A stretch of 64,000 nt of DNA from Oculatella sp. LEGE 06141. GTDB taxonomy: Bacteria; Cyanobacteriota; Cyanobacteriia; Elainellales; Elainellaceae. The number at the start of each line of letters is the position of its first letter. The stretch's first letter is position 1. Both the position numbers and the translations under genes were made by a program. A model generated the notes under the pieces. It had not been told where the DNA came from and did not search any database. It saw nothing but the letters and a program-made list of their open reading frames with translations. Of this stretch, positions 1-8,564 are shown in pieces. The stretch lies in contig NZ_JADEWO010000033.1 of assembly GCF_015207605.1 (NCBI RefSeq), forward strand, positions 18,644 to 82,643, read 5' to 3'.

Positions 1-79
1 GATTCCAACGCAAAGATAGAACGCGATCGCCAGGTCACGGCAAAACCGCTACAGTCATAGAAAGTCGGCATCCGCTTTT

Positions 80-1372
80 ATGAATCGAGAAACCATTTCC
101 CTTGAGAGCGGCATTGAAGAGCAAAGTACACCGCTTCAGTCGCCCTGGCTCTTTGTCCCCACTCTTTACTTTGCGGCAGGCGTCCCTTACATCATTGTCA
201 ACACCGTTTCGGTAGTTTTGTACAAAAAACTAGGCATCGACAACGCCCAAATTGCCCTGTGGACGAGCCTGTTATACCTGCCCTGGGTAATCAAAATGCT
301 GTGGGGGCCACTAATTGATATCTACTCCACCAAACGACGCTGGATTCTTTACACCCAATGCGCCATGACCCTATGTTTAGGCGCACTGGCATTGTCCTTA
401 CAGCTAGCCAACTTCTTTGTCGTCTCATTACTGGTTTTGGCGATCGCCGCATTCATCTCGGCCACCCAAGACATAGCCACCGATGGATTTTACATGCTGG
501 CATTAGATCAAGACGCGCAAGCTTTCTTTGTCGGCATTCGCTCTACTTTCTACCGTATTGCCATGATCTTTGGCATAGGGCTGCTGGTATTCCTGGCCGG
601 ACAGCTTGAAGAATCGCTTCACGATCGCTCGTTAGGCTGGACGATCGCCTTTGGTTTAGCCGCTTTAGTCTTCGCCATTCTGGTCATCGTTCATTGGCTA
701 TTTCTGCCCCTGCCCCAGAGTGATGCAAACCGATCAACCTCATTCTCAGTGCCAACATTTTATGGTGAAGTGATTACCACCTATTTCAAACAAGAGAAAA
801 TTTGGGCAATTTTAGCCTTCATTTTCCTGTACCGCATCGGAGAAGCCATGCTGGTGAAACTCGCTCCTCCGTTTCTGTTGGATGCACCCCAATCAGGCGG
901 ATTGGGACTCTCAACATCACAGGTAGGACTCGTTTATGGCACCCTCGGCTCCCTTGCCCTCACCGTTGGTGGCATCTTGGGCGGATGGCTCGTTTACCGT
1001 TATGGCGTAAAGCGCAGCCTCATACCAATGGCGATCGCCTTAAACTTACCGCATCTGTTTTATGTCTATCTTGCCTACACTCAACCCTCAATTCACTGGG
1101 TTTATCCATTAGTGGCGATCGAGCAATTTGGCTACGGACTGGGAACCGCCGCCTACAGCGTCTATTTTATGTACATCGCCAATGAACGCTACAAAACATC
1201 CCACTTTGCCATCTCAACCGGAATCATGGCATTAGGCATGATGTTGCCCGGATTGGTCAGCGGCTATATTCAGCAAGCATTAGGCTATCAATTATTTTTT
1301 GTAGTGGTGTTTCTATTAACGATTCCAGGAATGTTAACGCTGTTTTTTATTCCGTTGGGCGACGAAAATTAA
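80..1372 (+). CDS. PAT/AmpG-like MFS permease
   Basis: Integral membrane protein of 430 residues with about 12 hydrophobic segments and no signal peptide. The N-terminal part (LYFAAGVPY, then WTSLLYLPWVIKMLWGPLID around residues 60-80) resembles the PAT branch of the major facilitator superfamily. That branch includes AmpG muropeptide permeases and acetyl-CoA transporters. The loop after TM2-TM3 carries the family-typical D-x-Y-x-T-K-R-R basic stretch. The substrate cannot be read from sequence. The ATG at 80 is the first in frame and has only a weak ribosome site. The gene lies near the left edge with a same-strand glycosyltransferase 140 bp downstream, so an operon is possible but not shown. 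Confidence 0.75.
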   Translation: MNRETISLESGIEEQSTPLQSPWLFVPTLYFAAGVPYIIVNTVSVVLYKKLGIDNAQIALWTSLLYLPWVIKMLWGPLIDIYSTKRRWILYTQCAMTLCLGALALSLQLANFFVVSLLVLAIAAFISATQDIATDGFYMLALDQDAQAFFVGIRSTFYRIAMIFGIGLLVFLAGQLEESLHDRSLGWTIAFGLAALVFAILVIVHWLFLPLPQSDANRSTSFSVPTFYGEVITTYFKQEKIWAILAFIFLYRIGEAMLVKLAPPFLLDAPQSGGLGLSTSQVGLVYGTLGSLALTVGGILGGWLVYRYGVKRSLIPMAIALNLPHLFYVYLAYTQPSIHWVYPLVAIEQFGYGLGTAAYSVYFMYIANERYKTSHFAISTGIMALGMMLPGLVSGYIQQALGYQLFFVVVFLLTIPGMLTLFFIPLGDEN

Positions 1373-1513
1373 ACAGTTTGAAATTTCTACCAGGAGAACG
1401 ATACCGCACCAGACGTAACATTTCATAATGACTAATGTGTTAAAAGATTAGGAAGCTTTAATGAAGCGGCTTACAGCGATCGCTCAACCTTTAAACATGG
1501 AGCCGTGGGTACA

Positions 1514-2812
1514 ATGATCAGTGATTGCTCAAGGGCAGCCGATGACCTACCCGCCCCCTCATTACACACCCATTCAACCCAGCCTCTAGTTCACACCCCA
1601 CCCCTGCCTCAATGCGAGGTTTGCGTCATTGTTCCCGTGCGGAATGAAGCCGACATGGTGGAAAGTACCCTGACCGCATTGACGCACCAAATTGATTTAG
1701 AAGGTCGTCCCCTCCATCCGGCTCGGTACGAAGTGATTGTGCTGGCAAACAACTGTAGTGATGATTCAGCCGCGATCGCTCGTCGCTTTGCCCTTCAACA
1801 CCCCAACTTGGTGCTACATGTAGTTGAACGAACCCTGCCCGACTCCAACGCTTACATTGGCTGGGTGCGGAAGCAATTGATGGATGAGGCATACCGCCGT
1901 CTCATGCTCCTCGGCCATCAGCGAGGAGTCATTGCTTCCACCGATGGGGACACACGAGTTGCATCTAATTGGATTGCAGCCACACTACATGAAATTGACG
2001 GCGGAGCCGACGCGGTTGGAGGACGAATCATTACAGACCGTCGCGATCGCGCCGCGCTGACTCCCTACGCAAGAGCCTGCCACTTGCGTGAAGTGGGCTA
2101 CCGTTTTTTAGTCGCTGAACTGGAAGCCTATCTCGATCCCGATCCGTTTGATAGCTTACCCCGGCACTTTCAGCACTACGGTGCCAGTCTGGCAGTGACC
2201 GCAGAAATGTATCAACAGGCAGGCGGACTGCCGCCCGTCAAAACCTCGGAAGATGTAGCCCTTTACCAGGCTTTGGTGCGAGTTAACGCCCGCTTTCGCC
2301 ATAGTTTACTCGTGCGGGTAACCACCTCCGCTCGACAAACTGGACGTGCCCACGGCGGTTTGGCAAATCAGCTAGACACATGGACGACAATGGGGCAGCA
2401 ACAGCAGCCGTTTTTAGTGGAACCAGCAGCGGCGATTGCCGTTCGGTTGTACGCCCATCATGAGTTAAAGCGACTCTGGCAACGGTCACTAAACGGCTAT
2501 CCGCTCAATTCTAAAGACATGGGATTAACCGCTCATGGGTTAGGAGTCGATCGCAACTGGCTCATTCGCGCCATGTCTCAGTCGGCTTCGCTGGGTGTAC
2601 TGTTTGAGCAAATTGAACAACAACGAGAAGAAGTCTGGCAACAGCGATGGCCGTTCGTTAGAGTTGAGCAAGCCATTCACGACCTGCGTTGCCTGCTAGA
2701 ACCGCTACGGCTCCAATCGGATAATGCTTCTATTCGCACCAAAGCTTTACCGCGACTGGCGATCGCCTCACCAGAAATGACACCACCATTGCCGTCATTA
2801 AAATCTGCTTAA
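1514..2812 (+). CDS. Family 2 glycosyltransferase
   Basis: Predicted inverting GT-A glycosyltransferase of about 432 residues, with no obvious membrane anchor. The N-terminal nucleotide-sugar fold is clear: IVPVRNEADMVESTL near residue 40, NNCSDDS near 80, and the metal-binding DGD of STDGDTRVASNW near 143. A later SED (KTSEDVALYQAL) matches the acceptor-side ED motif of GT2 enzymes. The C-terminal third is not recognisable. A GTG nine bases upstream (1505) is also open, but the ATG at 1514 is the more ordinary start. The sugar and acceptor are unknown. Similar stand-alone GT2 proteins in cyanobacteria are often tied to polysaccharide or glycolipid synthesis, which is inference here. Confidence 0.75.
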   Translation: MISDCSRAADDLPAPSLHTHSTQPLVHTPPLPQCEVCVIVPVRNEADMVESTLTALTHQIDLEGRPLHPARYEVIVLANNCSDDSAAIARRFALQHPNLVLHVVERTLPDSNAYIGWVRKQLMDEAYRRLMLLGHQRGVIASTDGDTRVASNWIAATLHEIDGGADAVGGRIITDRRDRAALTPYARACHLREVGYRFLVAELEAYLDPDPFDSLPRHFQHYGASLAVTAEMYQQAGGLPPVKTSEDVALYQALVRVNARFRHSLLVRVTTSARQTGRAHGGLANQLDTWTTMGQQQQPFLVEPAAAIAVRLYAHHELKRLWQRSLNGYPLNSKDMGLTAHGLGVDRNWLIRAMSQSASLGVLFEQIEQQREEVWQQRWPFVRVEQAIHDLRCLLEPLRLQSDNASIRTKALPRLAIASPEMTPPLPSLKSA

Positions 2813-2835
2813 AACGCTGATAGAAGGTTTAAGGG

Positions 2836-2863
2836 CTATTTGCCGAATGCTACGCCCCTACAG
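2836..2863. repeat. Short dispersed hairpin repeat, copy 1
   Basis: The block TTTGCCGAATGCTACGCCC followed by a pyrimidine and TACAG lies just after the glycosyltransferase stop codon. Flanking GGGC and GCCC can pair. Related copies occur at 8365-8398 and, in reverse, at 43700-43738. Confidence 0.5.
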
Positions 2864-2892
2864 GCTCCTGATGGGTGTATACCCGTTCGTCG

Positions 2893-3900
2893 TCAGCTTG
2901 CAGGAGGAGCAATGATCAGAGATGGGTCGAGGACAGACATCATGACGCTCAGTTCTGGAACAACGCGATCGCCCAAGTTCAGATCGGCTACAGCTTTCTC
3001 AAACGGTTTGCCGTTCAACATCTGTTGCCCGATCGCCCGTAGTTCAGCCCAGGTCAGATCGCTTTCAATAAATGCTTTAGCCAGGGTAATTAACAAATCC
3101 TGGTACTGATTTCCTTCCGATTTGGTCATCATAGTGTGCGGGATATTTAAAGACTCGTCAAACGAGTGATACCAGGATTGCGGCTGATGGTGCAGTGCCG
3201 ACTCAAATAATTCTCGATGCTCGTTAGCATTGGTGGCATGATCGTCTTCGCTAGACAACACAAACAACGGCGCGATCGGCGCTTGCTTGATGCGATCGAC
3301 CACCGTACGCCCCAACTCTAAAAAGATCCGCAGTGCCGGAATTCGGAAGCCATCATAGCCAAAGTTTCCCGGCAACTCTTTATTCATCCACTCAAAGTAG
3401 TACGGCAATATTTGCACAAACCAGTTCATTACCCGATTGCCGCCGCTGATGTAGGGCGCAAACAGCAAAGTGCGATCGATCTGTTGCGGCTTTTCTAGGG
3501 CTAACCAGGCGGCTAGCGTCGCTCCGCTCGATAACCCTCCCACCACCACGCGCTCACCCAACGCCTGTGCCTGGTGCAACCAATCCAACGCAAACTGTTG
3601 ATAGACTTCAATTTCTTCTGGCAACGGGGGCGGGTTGTTGCGTCCCCAGTCTCCAGCCTGTCCATGACCGGGCTGTAATGGGGTAATAACGTTGTATCCT
3701 GCATCAAATAGCGCCTGACCCAGTGGCTCGAACTGGTAGGGTGCTGCCGTAAACCCATGAAAAAACAGGCAAACTTTAGAGGTAGGTTGAGGATGAAGCA
3801 GGAAGCGAGAACGGCAGGCTTCGTTCTTAAGCGGCAGCGCTGCTTCTCGGAGGTTGATGTCTTGAACGATCGCTGCAATCATATCGGAATAGTCTGGCAT
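2893..3900 (-). CDS. Alpha/beta hydrolase (serine esterase/lipase-like)
   Basis: About 335 residues with the alpha/beta-hydrolase pattern. FFHGFTAAPYQFEPLGQAL provides the His-Gly oxyanion region, GLSSG holds the nucleophile (Ser near 124 from the ATG at 3900), and a late Asp (SSEDDHAT) and His (NIPHTMM) complete a plausible triad. There is no signal peptide, so it is probably cytosolic. An in-frame TTG at 3912 sits closer to a GAGG ribosome site and could be the true start. The layout resembles carboxylesterase/monoacylglycerol-lipase relatives, but the substrate is unknown. It is convergent with the upstream glycosyltransferase. Confidence 0.7.
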   Translation of the reverse strand: MPDYSDMIAAIVQDINLREAALPLKNEACRSRFLLHPQPTSKVCLFFHGFTAAPYQFEPLGQALFDAGYNVITPLQPGHGQAGDWGRNNPPPLPEEIEVYQQFALDWLHQAQALGERVVVGGLSSGATLAAWLALEKPQQIDRTLLFAPYISGGNRVMNWFVQILPYYFEWMNKELPGNFGYDGFRIPALRIFLELGRTVVDRIKQAPIAPLFVLSSEDDHATNANEHRELFESALHHQPQSWYHSFDESLNIPHTMMTKSEGNQYQDLLITLAKAFIESDLTWAELRAIGQQMLNGKPFEKAVADLNLGDRVVPELSVMMSVLDPSLIIAPPAS

Positions 3901-3982
3901 GGGTGAACCCAATCAATCCTCATTGATTGTAACTGCGAAGATCTCTGCTATTCGTTTTACAGCAAAGTTCGACACGATTCAA

Positions 3983-4070
3983 TTACAGCAGTTCTCAATC
4001 GAGTCAGCCACCGTCTCGCCAGGATGGGTGTAGGGTTTGAGGCGTGGTGAATGCAAATGAAAATGGCTGT
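3983..4070. repeat. 88-bp dispersed repeat, copy 1
   Basis: An 88-base block, TTACAGCAGTTCTCAATCGA through GAAAATGGCTGT, recurs in inverted orientation at 40085-40172. By eye there are 5 mismatches and no gaps. Read on the minus strand, both copies also give a similar peptide (HSPRLKP ... DSIENCC) that runs to a stop in copy 1. It has no inverted termini and lies between the hydrolase and DinB genes. Confidence 0.7.
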
Positions 4071-4118
4071 AAGGGAAAGAATGGGATGAGGGGCTGACGT
4101 TGATTAGGGAGGCGATCG

Positions 4119-4643
4119 ATGGAATTGAAACAGATGTACACCCATTTGGCGACGTACAACCGCTGGGCAAACAACCGACTTTATCAGGCATGTGCATTGC
4201 TGGACACCGCTGCCTACTACCAAAATCGGTCGGCCTTCTTTGGCTCAATTCATGGAACGCTGAATCACATTCTGCTGGCCGATCGCATCTGGATGGCGCG
4301 GTTCACCGGAAAGGTGTATCCCTTTAATGCGCTCAGTGACGAGCTGTATGATGCTTTGCCGTCGTTGCAACATGCCCGACAAGCAGAAGACGATCGCATT
4401 CTGGCATTTGTGCAAACCCTGGCAGTGGAGGCGATCGTAACGGATATCTCGTATGCTAACTCACAGGACATTCCCTACCAACAACCACTGTGGCAGGGGT
4501 TAACCCACTTCTTTAACCACCAAACCCACCACCGGGGGCAGGTGCATCAAATGCTGGGAGAAGCTAATCTTACTCCACCTGGGTTAGATATGGTAATGAT
4601 GTTTCGTGAGACAACATCACTACCTGCATCGCCATCTACATAA
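4119..4643 (+). CDS. DinB family protein
   Basis: A 174-residue protein with the DinB/YfiT-like four-helix pattern. YNRWANNRLYQAC near residue 13 and a first metal His in HGTLNHILLADRIWM (near residue 50) are followed by the pair FFNHQTHHRGQVHQML (near residue 140). This is the usual three-His nickel/zinc site of DinB proteins. Family members include thiol-dependent transferases and stress proteins of unknown activity. GGGAGG lies just before the ATG, which favours this start over an earlier open frame. It is followed after 33 bp by a small same-strand gene. Confidence 0.8.
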   Translation: MELKQMYTHLATYNRWANNRLYQACALLDTAAYYQNRSAFFGSIHGTLNHILLADRIWMARFTGKVYPFNALSDELYDALPSLQHARQAEDDRILAFVQTLAVEAIVTDISYANSQDIPYQQPLWQGLTHFFNHQTHHRGQVHQMLGEANLTPPGLDMVMMFRETTSLPASPST

Positions 4644-4676
4644 CGTTATCTATTCAATGTCAGGGAACAAAAGTTT

Positions 4677-4895
4677 ATGAGCGACCGTTCATTTCATGAC
4701 CAGCTTTCACTGGAAGAGCAAGCCGTTGAACTGGGAAAAAAAGCAATGGCAGCGGGTCTGATTCCCAGCTTTACAGTGCATTACTACCCGGATACATGGC
4801 AATTCAGTATTCCTGTTGGAAGCGCCTCGGAACCGTTAACACCAGAAGAAGCTTACATGCAGTTGCAACGTATTCTGGACATCGCCACTCAATAA
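4677..4895 (+). CDS. Small conserved-looking hypothetical protein
   Basis: A 72-residue protein that is acidic at the start and has no membrane segment. It reads as helix (EEQAVELGKKAMAAGL), a short beta hairpin (FTVHYYPDTWQFSI), then a final helix containing LTPEEAYMQLQRIL. I do not recognise the family. It lies 33 bp after the DinB gene on the same strand and could be co-transcribed. The ribosome site is weak. Support comes from sensible composition and context only. Confidence 0.5.
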   Translation: MSDRSFHDQLSLEEQAVELGKKAMAAGLIPSFTVHYYPDTWQFSIPVGSASEPLTPEEAYMQLQRILDIATQ

Positions 4896-5035
4896 GATAG
4901 AAAGATAGAGCTGATAACGATCGCCCTCTTGTCTCGTTGCAGGCTCCGAGGCGCATGGATTAAACACCATCATCATGGGGTCAGCACGGTTCACACCAAA
5001 GCGATCGTGGTTAACCCTGGCCTTTTGTGGGTTCG

Positions 5036-6268
5036 TTACTGGGTAATGCGGAGAATTTTGTCTTGATCGGATGGGCAACTTCCCCGACCATCGCAGTTGC
5101 TTGTGGTGACATATAATTCACCGTCAGGCCCCATAATGGCTTCTCTGAGCCGCCCATGCTCACCCTGCAAATAGACTTCGTGGCTCTGTACCTGTCCAGG
5201 AATCTGCGGATCGAAGACTACCCGTTGCAGGTGTTCCGATCGCAACGTTGTAATTAGCAAACTACCGTTCCATTCTGGAATGGTATTCCCCGTATAAATA
5301 GCGGCACCACTTGGCGGCAATGCCTGCTGCCAGACAATTGACGGCGTAACCAATCCTTCCTGCGACTCGCAACGGTAAATAGTAGGCCAGCCCAAATTAT
5401 CGCCCGCCTGAGCCATGCTAACTTTGTCGTGTCCACTCCGGCCTAGCTCACCACTGGGTCCATGATCGGTGACCCACAGGGTTGAGGAGTTCGCCCAATC
5501 AAACCCCTGAGTGTTGCGAATGCCAGTGATGTACACCGGGTTGTCGGCAAATGGATTATCGGGCGGTACCTGTCCATCTGGGGTGAGCCGCAAGATTTTA
5601 CCCGCCAAACTTTCGGTATCCTGAGAGGCATCTGGATCTCTAGCATCCCCTGTACCGATGTAGAGCATACCATCGGGGCCAAAGCGAATCCGTCCCCCAT
5701 TGTGATAAAGCGCAACCGGGATATTGTCGATGATAATGCGATCGCGAGAAGCAACACCGTCCTCAGCCAGTTGCCACCGTTCAACTCGATTAACGGGTGA
5801 ACCATCCTGATCGGTAGTGTAATACACATAAAACAGCCGATTGCTGGCAAAGTCTGGATGGGTAGCAATACCCAACAGTCCACCTTCACCGCTGTCGCTA
5901 ACAGTGAGGGTCGCAACTGGCTGTTGCCGCAGTTCCCCATCCTGGATTAGCCGGACTCGTCCCGGTCGTTCTGTCACCAGCATTGCACCATCGGGCAGAA
6001 AAGCAATGCCCCAGGGCACCTCCAGTCCATCCGCCACTTCTTCAACGCGCACGTTGACCGCCCCCTGGGAACCATACCCTTGCTCAACCAGATTACAGGT
6101 TGCATTTTGAGCGATCGCCTGCGGAGATGAAGGACTGGCATCGCTGGTTGTCGCCTGGGGCGGGAGACGTTCCTCGGAGGTTGTCTGTTCTGGAGGGGTT
6201 CCGGTGCAGGCCGCCAGCCCTATGACGCTAATGATTAGCCCGGTGGTAAAGGTGCGTGTCGATCTCAT
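5036..6268 (-). CDS. PQQ-dependent sugar dehydrogenase-like lipoprotein
   Basis: A 410-residue exported lipoprotein with a basic N-terminus, a hydrophobic stretch and lipobox LAAC (Cys 21), followed by a Ser/Thr/Pro/Gln-rich linker. The mature part has the glucose/sorbosone dehydrogenase beta-propeller signature: GLEVPWGIAFLPDG, TERPGRVRLI, GLLGIATHPDF, YHNGGRIRFGPDGMLYIGTGD (catalytic His/Arg region) and GIRNTQGFDW. The family oxidises aldoses with pyrroloquinoline quinone or acts as related soluble dehydrogenases. I see no PQQ biosynthesis genes in this window. It probably sits on the outer face of the plasma membrane or in the periplasm. It is transcribed alone. Confidence 0.85.
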   Translation of the reverse strand: MRSTRTFTTGLIISVIGLAACTGTPPEQTTSEERLPPQATTSDASPSSPQAIAQNATCNLVEQGYGSQGAVNVRVEEVADGLEVPWGIAFLPDGAMLVTERPGRVRLIQDGELRQQPVATLTVSDSGEGGLLGIATHPDFASNRLFYVYYTTDQDGSPVNRVERWQLAEDGVASRDRIIIDNIPVALYHNGGRIRFGPDGMLYIGTGDARDPDASQDTESLAGKILRLTPDGQVPPDNPFADNPVYITGIRNTQGFDWANSSTLWVTDHGPSGELGRSGHDKVSMAQAGDNLGWPTIYRCESQEGLVTPSIVWQQALPPSGAAIYTGNTIPEWNGSLLITTLRSEHLQRVVFDPQIPGQVQSHEVYLQGEHGRLREAIMGPDGELYVTTSNCDGRGSCPSDQDKILRITQ

Positions 6269-6852
6269 AGTTTCCTTTGATGCTGTAATGGACTACCACA
6301 CTGGGGACGAGTGTGGTGTTGGTCTTTTTTTAGGATAGGATTTGCTGCTGGGATCGGTGCAGCACTCTCTTCCTCCACCATTAGACGCAAATGTGAGGAA
6401 AATGTGACGATCGCCCCATATCTACCGCCAGACAGGAAAATAGCGCCAGGACTTTCGTTGTTTTCGACCTCTGGATAGAGTACCGTGTCGTAAATTTTCC
6501 CAACTACATGGTATTGCTCGAAGCTGAGGACATAGAAACGGGCTTGAATTAGAATTTAGAAAATTTTGTAGCCGGCGCTAAATCAAGCCTTCCAGCGCAA
6601 CTCAGACTTAACCGGAGCTTATTGCCGTTTTAACTCGGTTGCTCTCTTCTGGCTGGTAGTGTGTTCATGTCTGCCCCAAAAACAGTCCTTAATTAGCATA
6701 GTCGGCTATTAGTGTCTGATTTTAACTGATTTCAACTGATCAAACATAGCGTGTCAATGGGGTGGTGTAGCGATCGCCCCTTTTCTTATTACCTCGACTC
6801 AGTAGAACGATTGACACTATCAATGGCTTGTTTGATCGTAGTTTCTCGGCGC

Positions 6853-7011
6853 TCACTGTAGCGATCGGTTCAAATAATCTACCCGATCGCGCAGCAGCCG
6901 TGTGAATTTGTAGAGTTCTTCCATCACATCAATGACGCGATCGAGATAGGGAGAGTCTTTCATCATTCCATCTTCATTGCATTCCTCATAGGCTTTGGGT
7001 ACAGATGATGA
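6853..7011 (-). pseudogene. Possible remnant of a small gene
   Basis: On the minus strand a frame with protein-like composition runs to a TGA at 6855-6853. It begins with [12 protein letters not shown], then two Met codons (6966), then [19 protein letters not shown] and ends DYLNRSLQ. It looks like the amphipathic helical C-terminus of a protein. An in-frame TAA lies a short way upstream, so only about 50 residues remain, or 37 from the Met pair. The family is not recognised. It could also be a genuine micro-protein. Confidence 0.3.
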
Positions 7012-8156
7012 GAGGGCGATTGCCCCAACCCATTATCATGTGTTGTCTCCACATGAGAGCGCAGTTAATTACCTCGGTTTCAAACCCCGTCGCTCATAAT
7101 ATTGCTATTGCAAGGCTGAGGCGGCGCAGAGTTTCGTTTACCTACCTTGGTGAGTATTCTCAGCGATCGAACTCCGACATCAATGACCATCAATCTCATT
7201 CTCTCATTCTTAGTCTTATTACAGTGACGGTGCATTCGCAAAGAACCGATCTAGAAGGACAAATGACTTTCTAGATCGGTTTATGGGCACAGCAATTCGC
7301 GGGGGTTTGTTTGTAGCAAAATCTACCCCATTAATGGCTGTTAGGGAATTGGGGAAAAGAGAAAATCAGGAATAGCAGAATTGATCAAAGCCCAAATGGT
7401 GAAGGCAATTGATATTGACACAACGGCAATTACAGGTATCAAAGAAAGATACTGAAGAAAATAGCCTGGTTGATTATTTGGATTCTTCACAAATGACTCT
7501 CCAAAAGGAATTGCTTAACCGAATGACACGAATAAAGCACAGAAACGAATTAGTCTCTGAACCATCGGTAAGTTTCACTCTCATTCCCTAACAGCGTAGG
7601 AGGTAAAACTCACAAAATTGAGGGCTTTAAGCTAGACACATAGCGATATAGAGTAGTGATTCTCAAATCATTGAATATCTAGCCAGAGACAGAATGAGAA
7701 GAGAATGATTTAGAAAAGATAAGAGAAAAATGGATAGGTTTGAACTATCTGTATTGCTCAAAATGGGCGATCGCATTCACTACTCTTTTGCAGATTCATA
7801 GATCACTCAATTCACCCAATATTGAACCAGTCGTCACTTTCTTATCACATTTGTCTTCGACTTTAAAGGCAGCCAGGCCAACAGGTGAGACATGCTATAA
7901 ACCAACGTGTTCAGTGTTACAAGCTGGCTTTACATAAAGCCAGCCTATAGAGATTGAGATATCAGCAGGAAGTAAGAGGAGGGGAAAACATAAATGTCTT
8001 AGCGTAATTTAGGTTAACGAGAACCCCTGAGAAGTGCTAAGCCTAACTCCAACTGTTCCCTAAACTCTCTAATTCTGAGGACAGAAATTTAGGAATCCAG
8101 GGGGCAAAGGCAGACGATTACATCCTTCTCAGGTTCAGGGGATGCCTTAAAAGCCC

Positions 8157-8288
8157 TGGGGCGTGTTTTAAATCCCCGAAGTCCCAACCTATAGATTTTT
8201 GAACGATTCAAAGGCCCCCAATTTTGGGGGATTTAGGGGCAAAAAGCACAATGTAACCGAGCAATCAGGAGTTTTAAAACACGCCCCA
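8157..8288. mobile_element. MITE-like element with 16-bp TIRs
   Basis: TGGGGCGTGTTTTAAA at 8157-8172 is a perfect inverted match to TTTAAAACACGCCCCA at 8273-8288. The 132-bp interior has no ORF and carries a CCCCCAATTTTGGGGG palindrome around 8216-8231. Related C/G-run palindromes are seen at 28830-28910 and 36215-36250. This is most likely a non-autonomous miniature element; no flanking duplication was confirmed. Confidence 0.6.
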
Positions 8289-8364
8289 ACTTGTAGCCCG
8301 CCCCCCATAGGGGCATAGCATACCCTGCGGGAAGAAGCTACGGGCAATATGTCTGGGTCTATTT

Positions 8365-8398
8365 CAAGGGTGATTTGCCGAATGCTACGCCCTTACAG
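8365..8398. repeat. Short dispersed hairpin repeat, copy 2
   Basis: AAGGGTGATTTGCCGAATGC continues into TACGCCCTTACAG. The outer AAGGG/CCCTT bases can pair. The core matches the copy at 2836-2863 and, inverted, the one at 43700-43738. Confidence 0.5.
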
Positions 8399-8564
8399 GA
8401 GATATTTAATCCTCTTCAAACAACCTCCCATGAGTAAGTGTAAAAAATAGGGTTGTTGAAGGGTGAGGCCACTCGGTAAAACCTGCAACCGATCAGCACT
8501 GTAACGGTTTCATGATCAAGGTTTTACTGAGGTTTAACAGTATTCAACGATTAGTGAGGAACTC

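Larger units (their letters stand above)
6269..8564. other. Gene-poor 2.3-kb region with repeats and ORF debris
   Basis: No convincing intact gene is visible. ORFs at 7005-7274, 7409-7591 and 7740-7937 have unlikely composition and no good ribosome sites. A decayed minus-strand reading frame lies near 6853-7011. A 132-bp element with 16-bp perfect terminal inverted repeats is at 8157-8288, a short hairpin repeat at 8365-8398, and further blocks of the C-run/G-run repeat family are around 8035-8300. The last 170 bp probably hold the promoter of the cytochrome gene. Confidence 0.6.

Noticed and set aside
7005..7937. ORFs of 60-89 codons in the gene-poor region
   Set aside because: No ribosome sites, low-complexity or improbable composition, and no recognisable motif.
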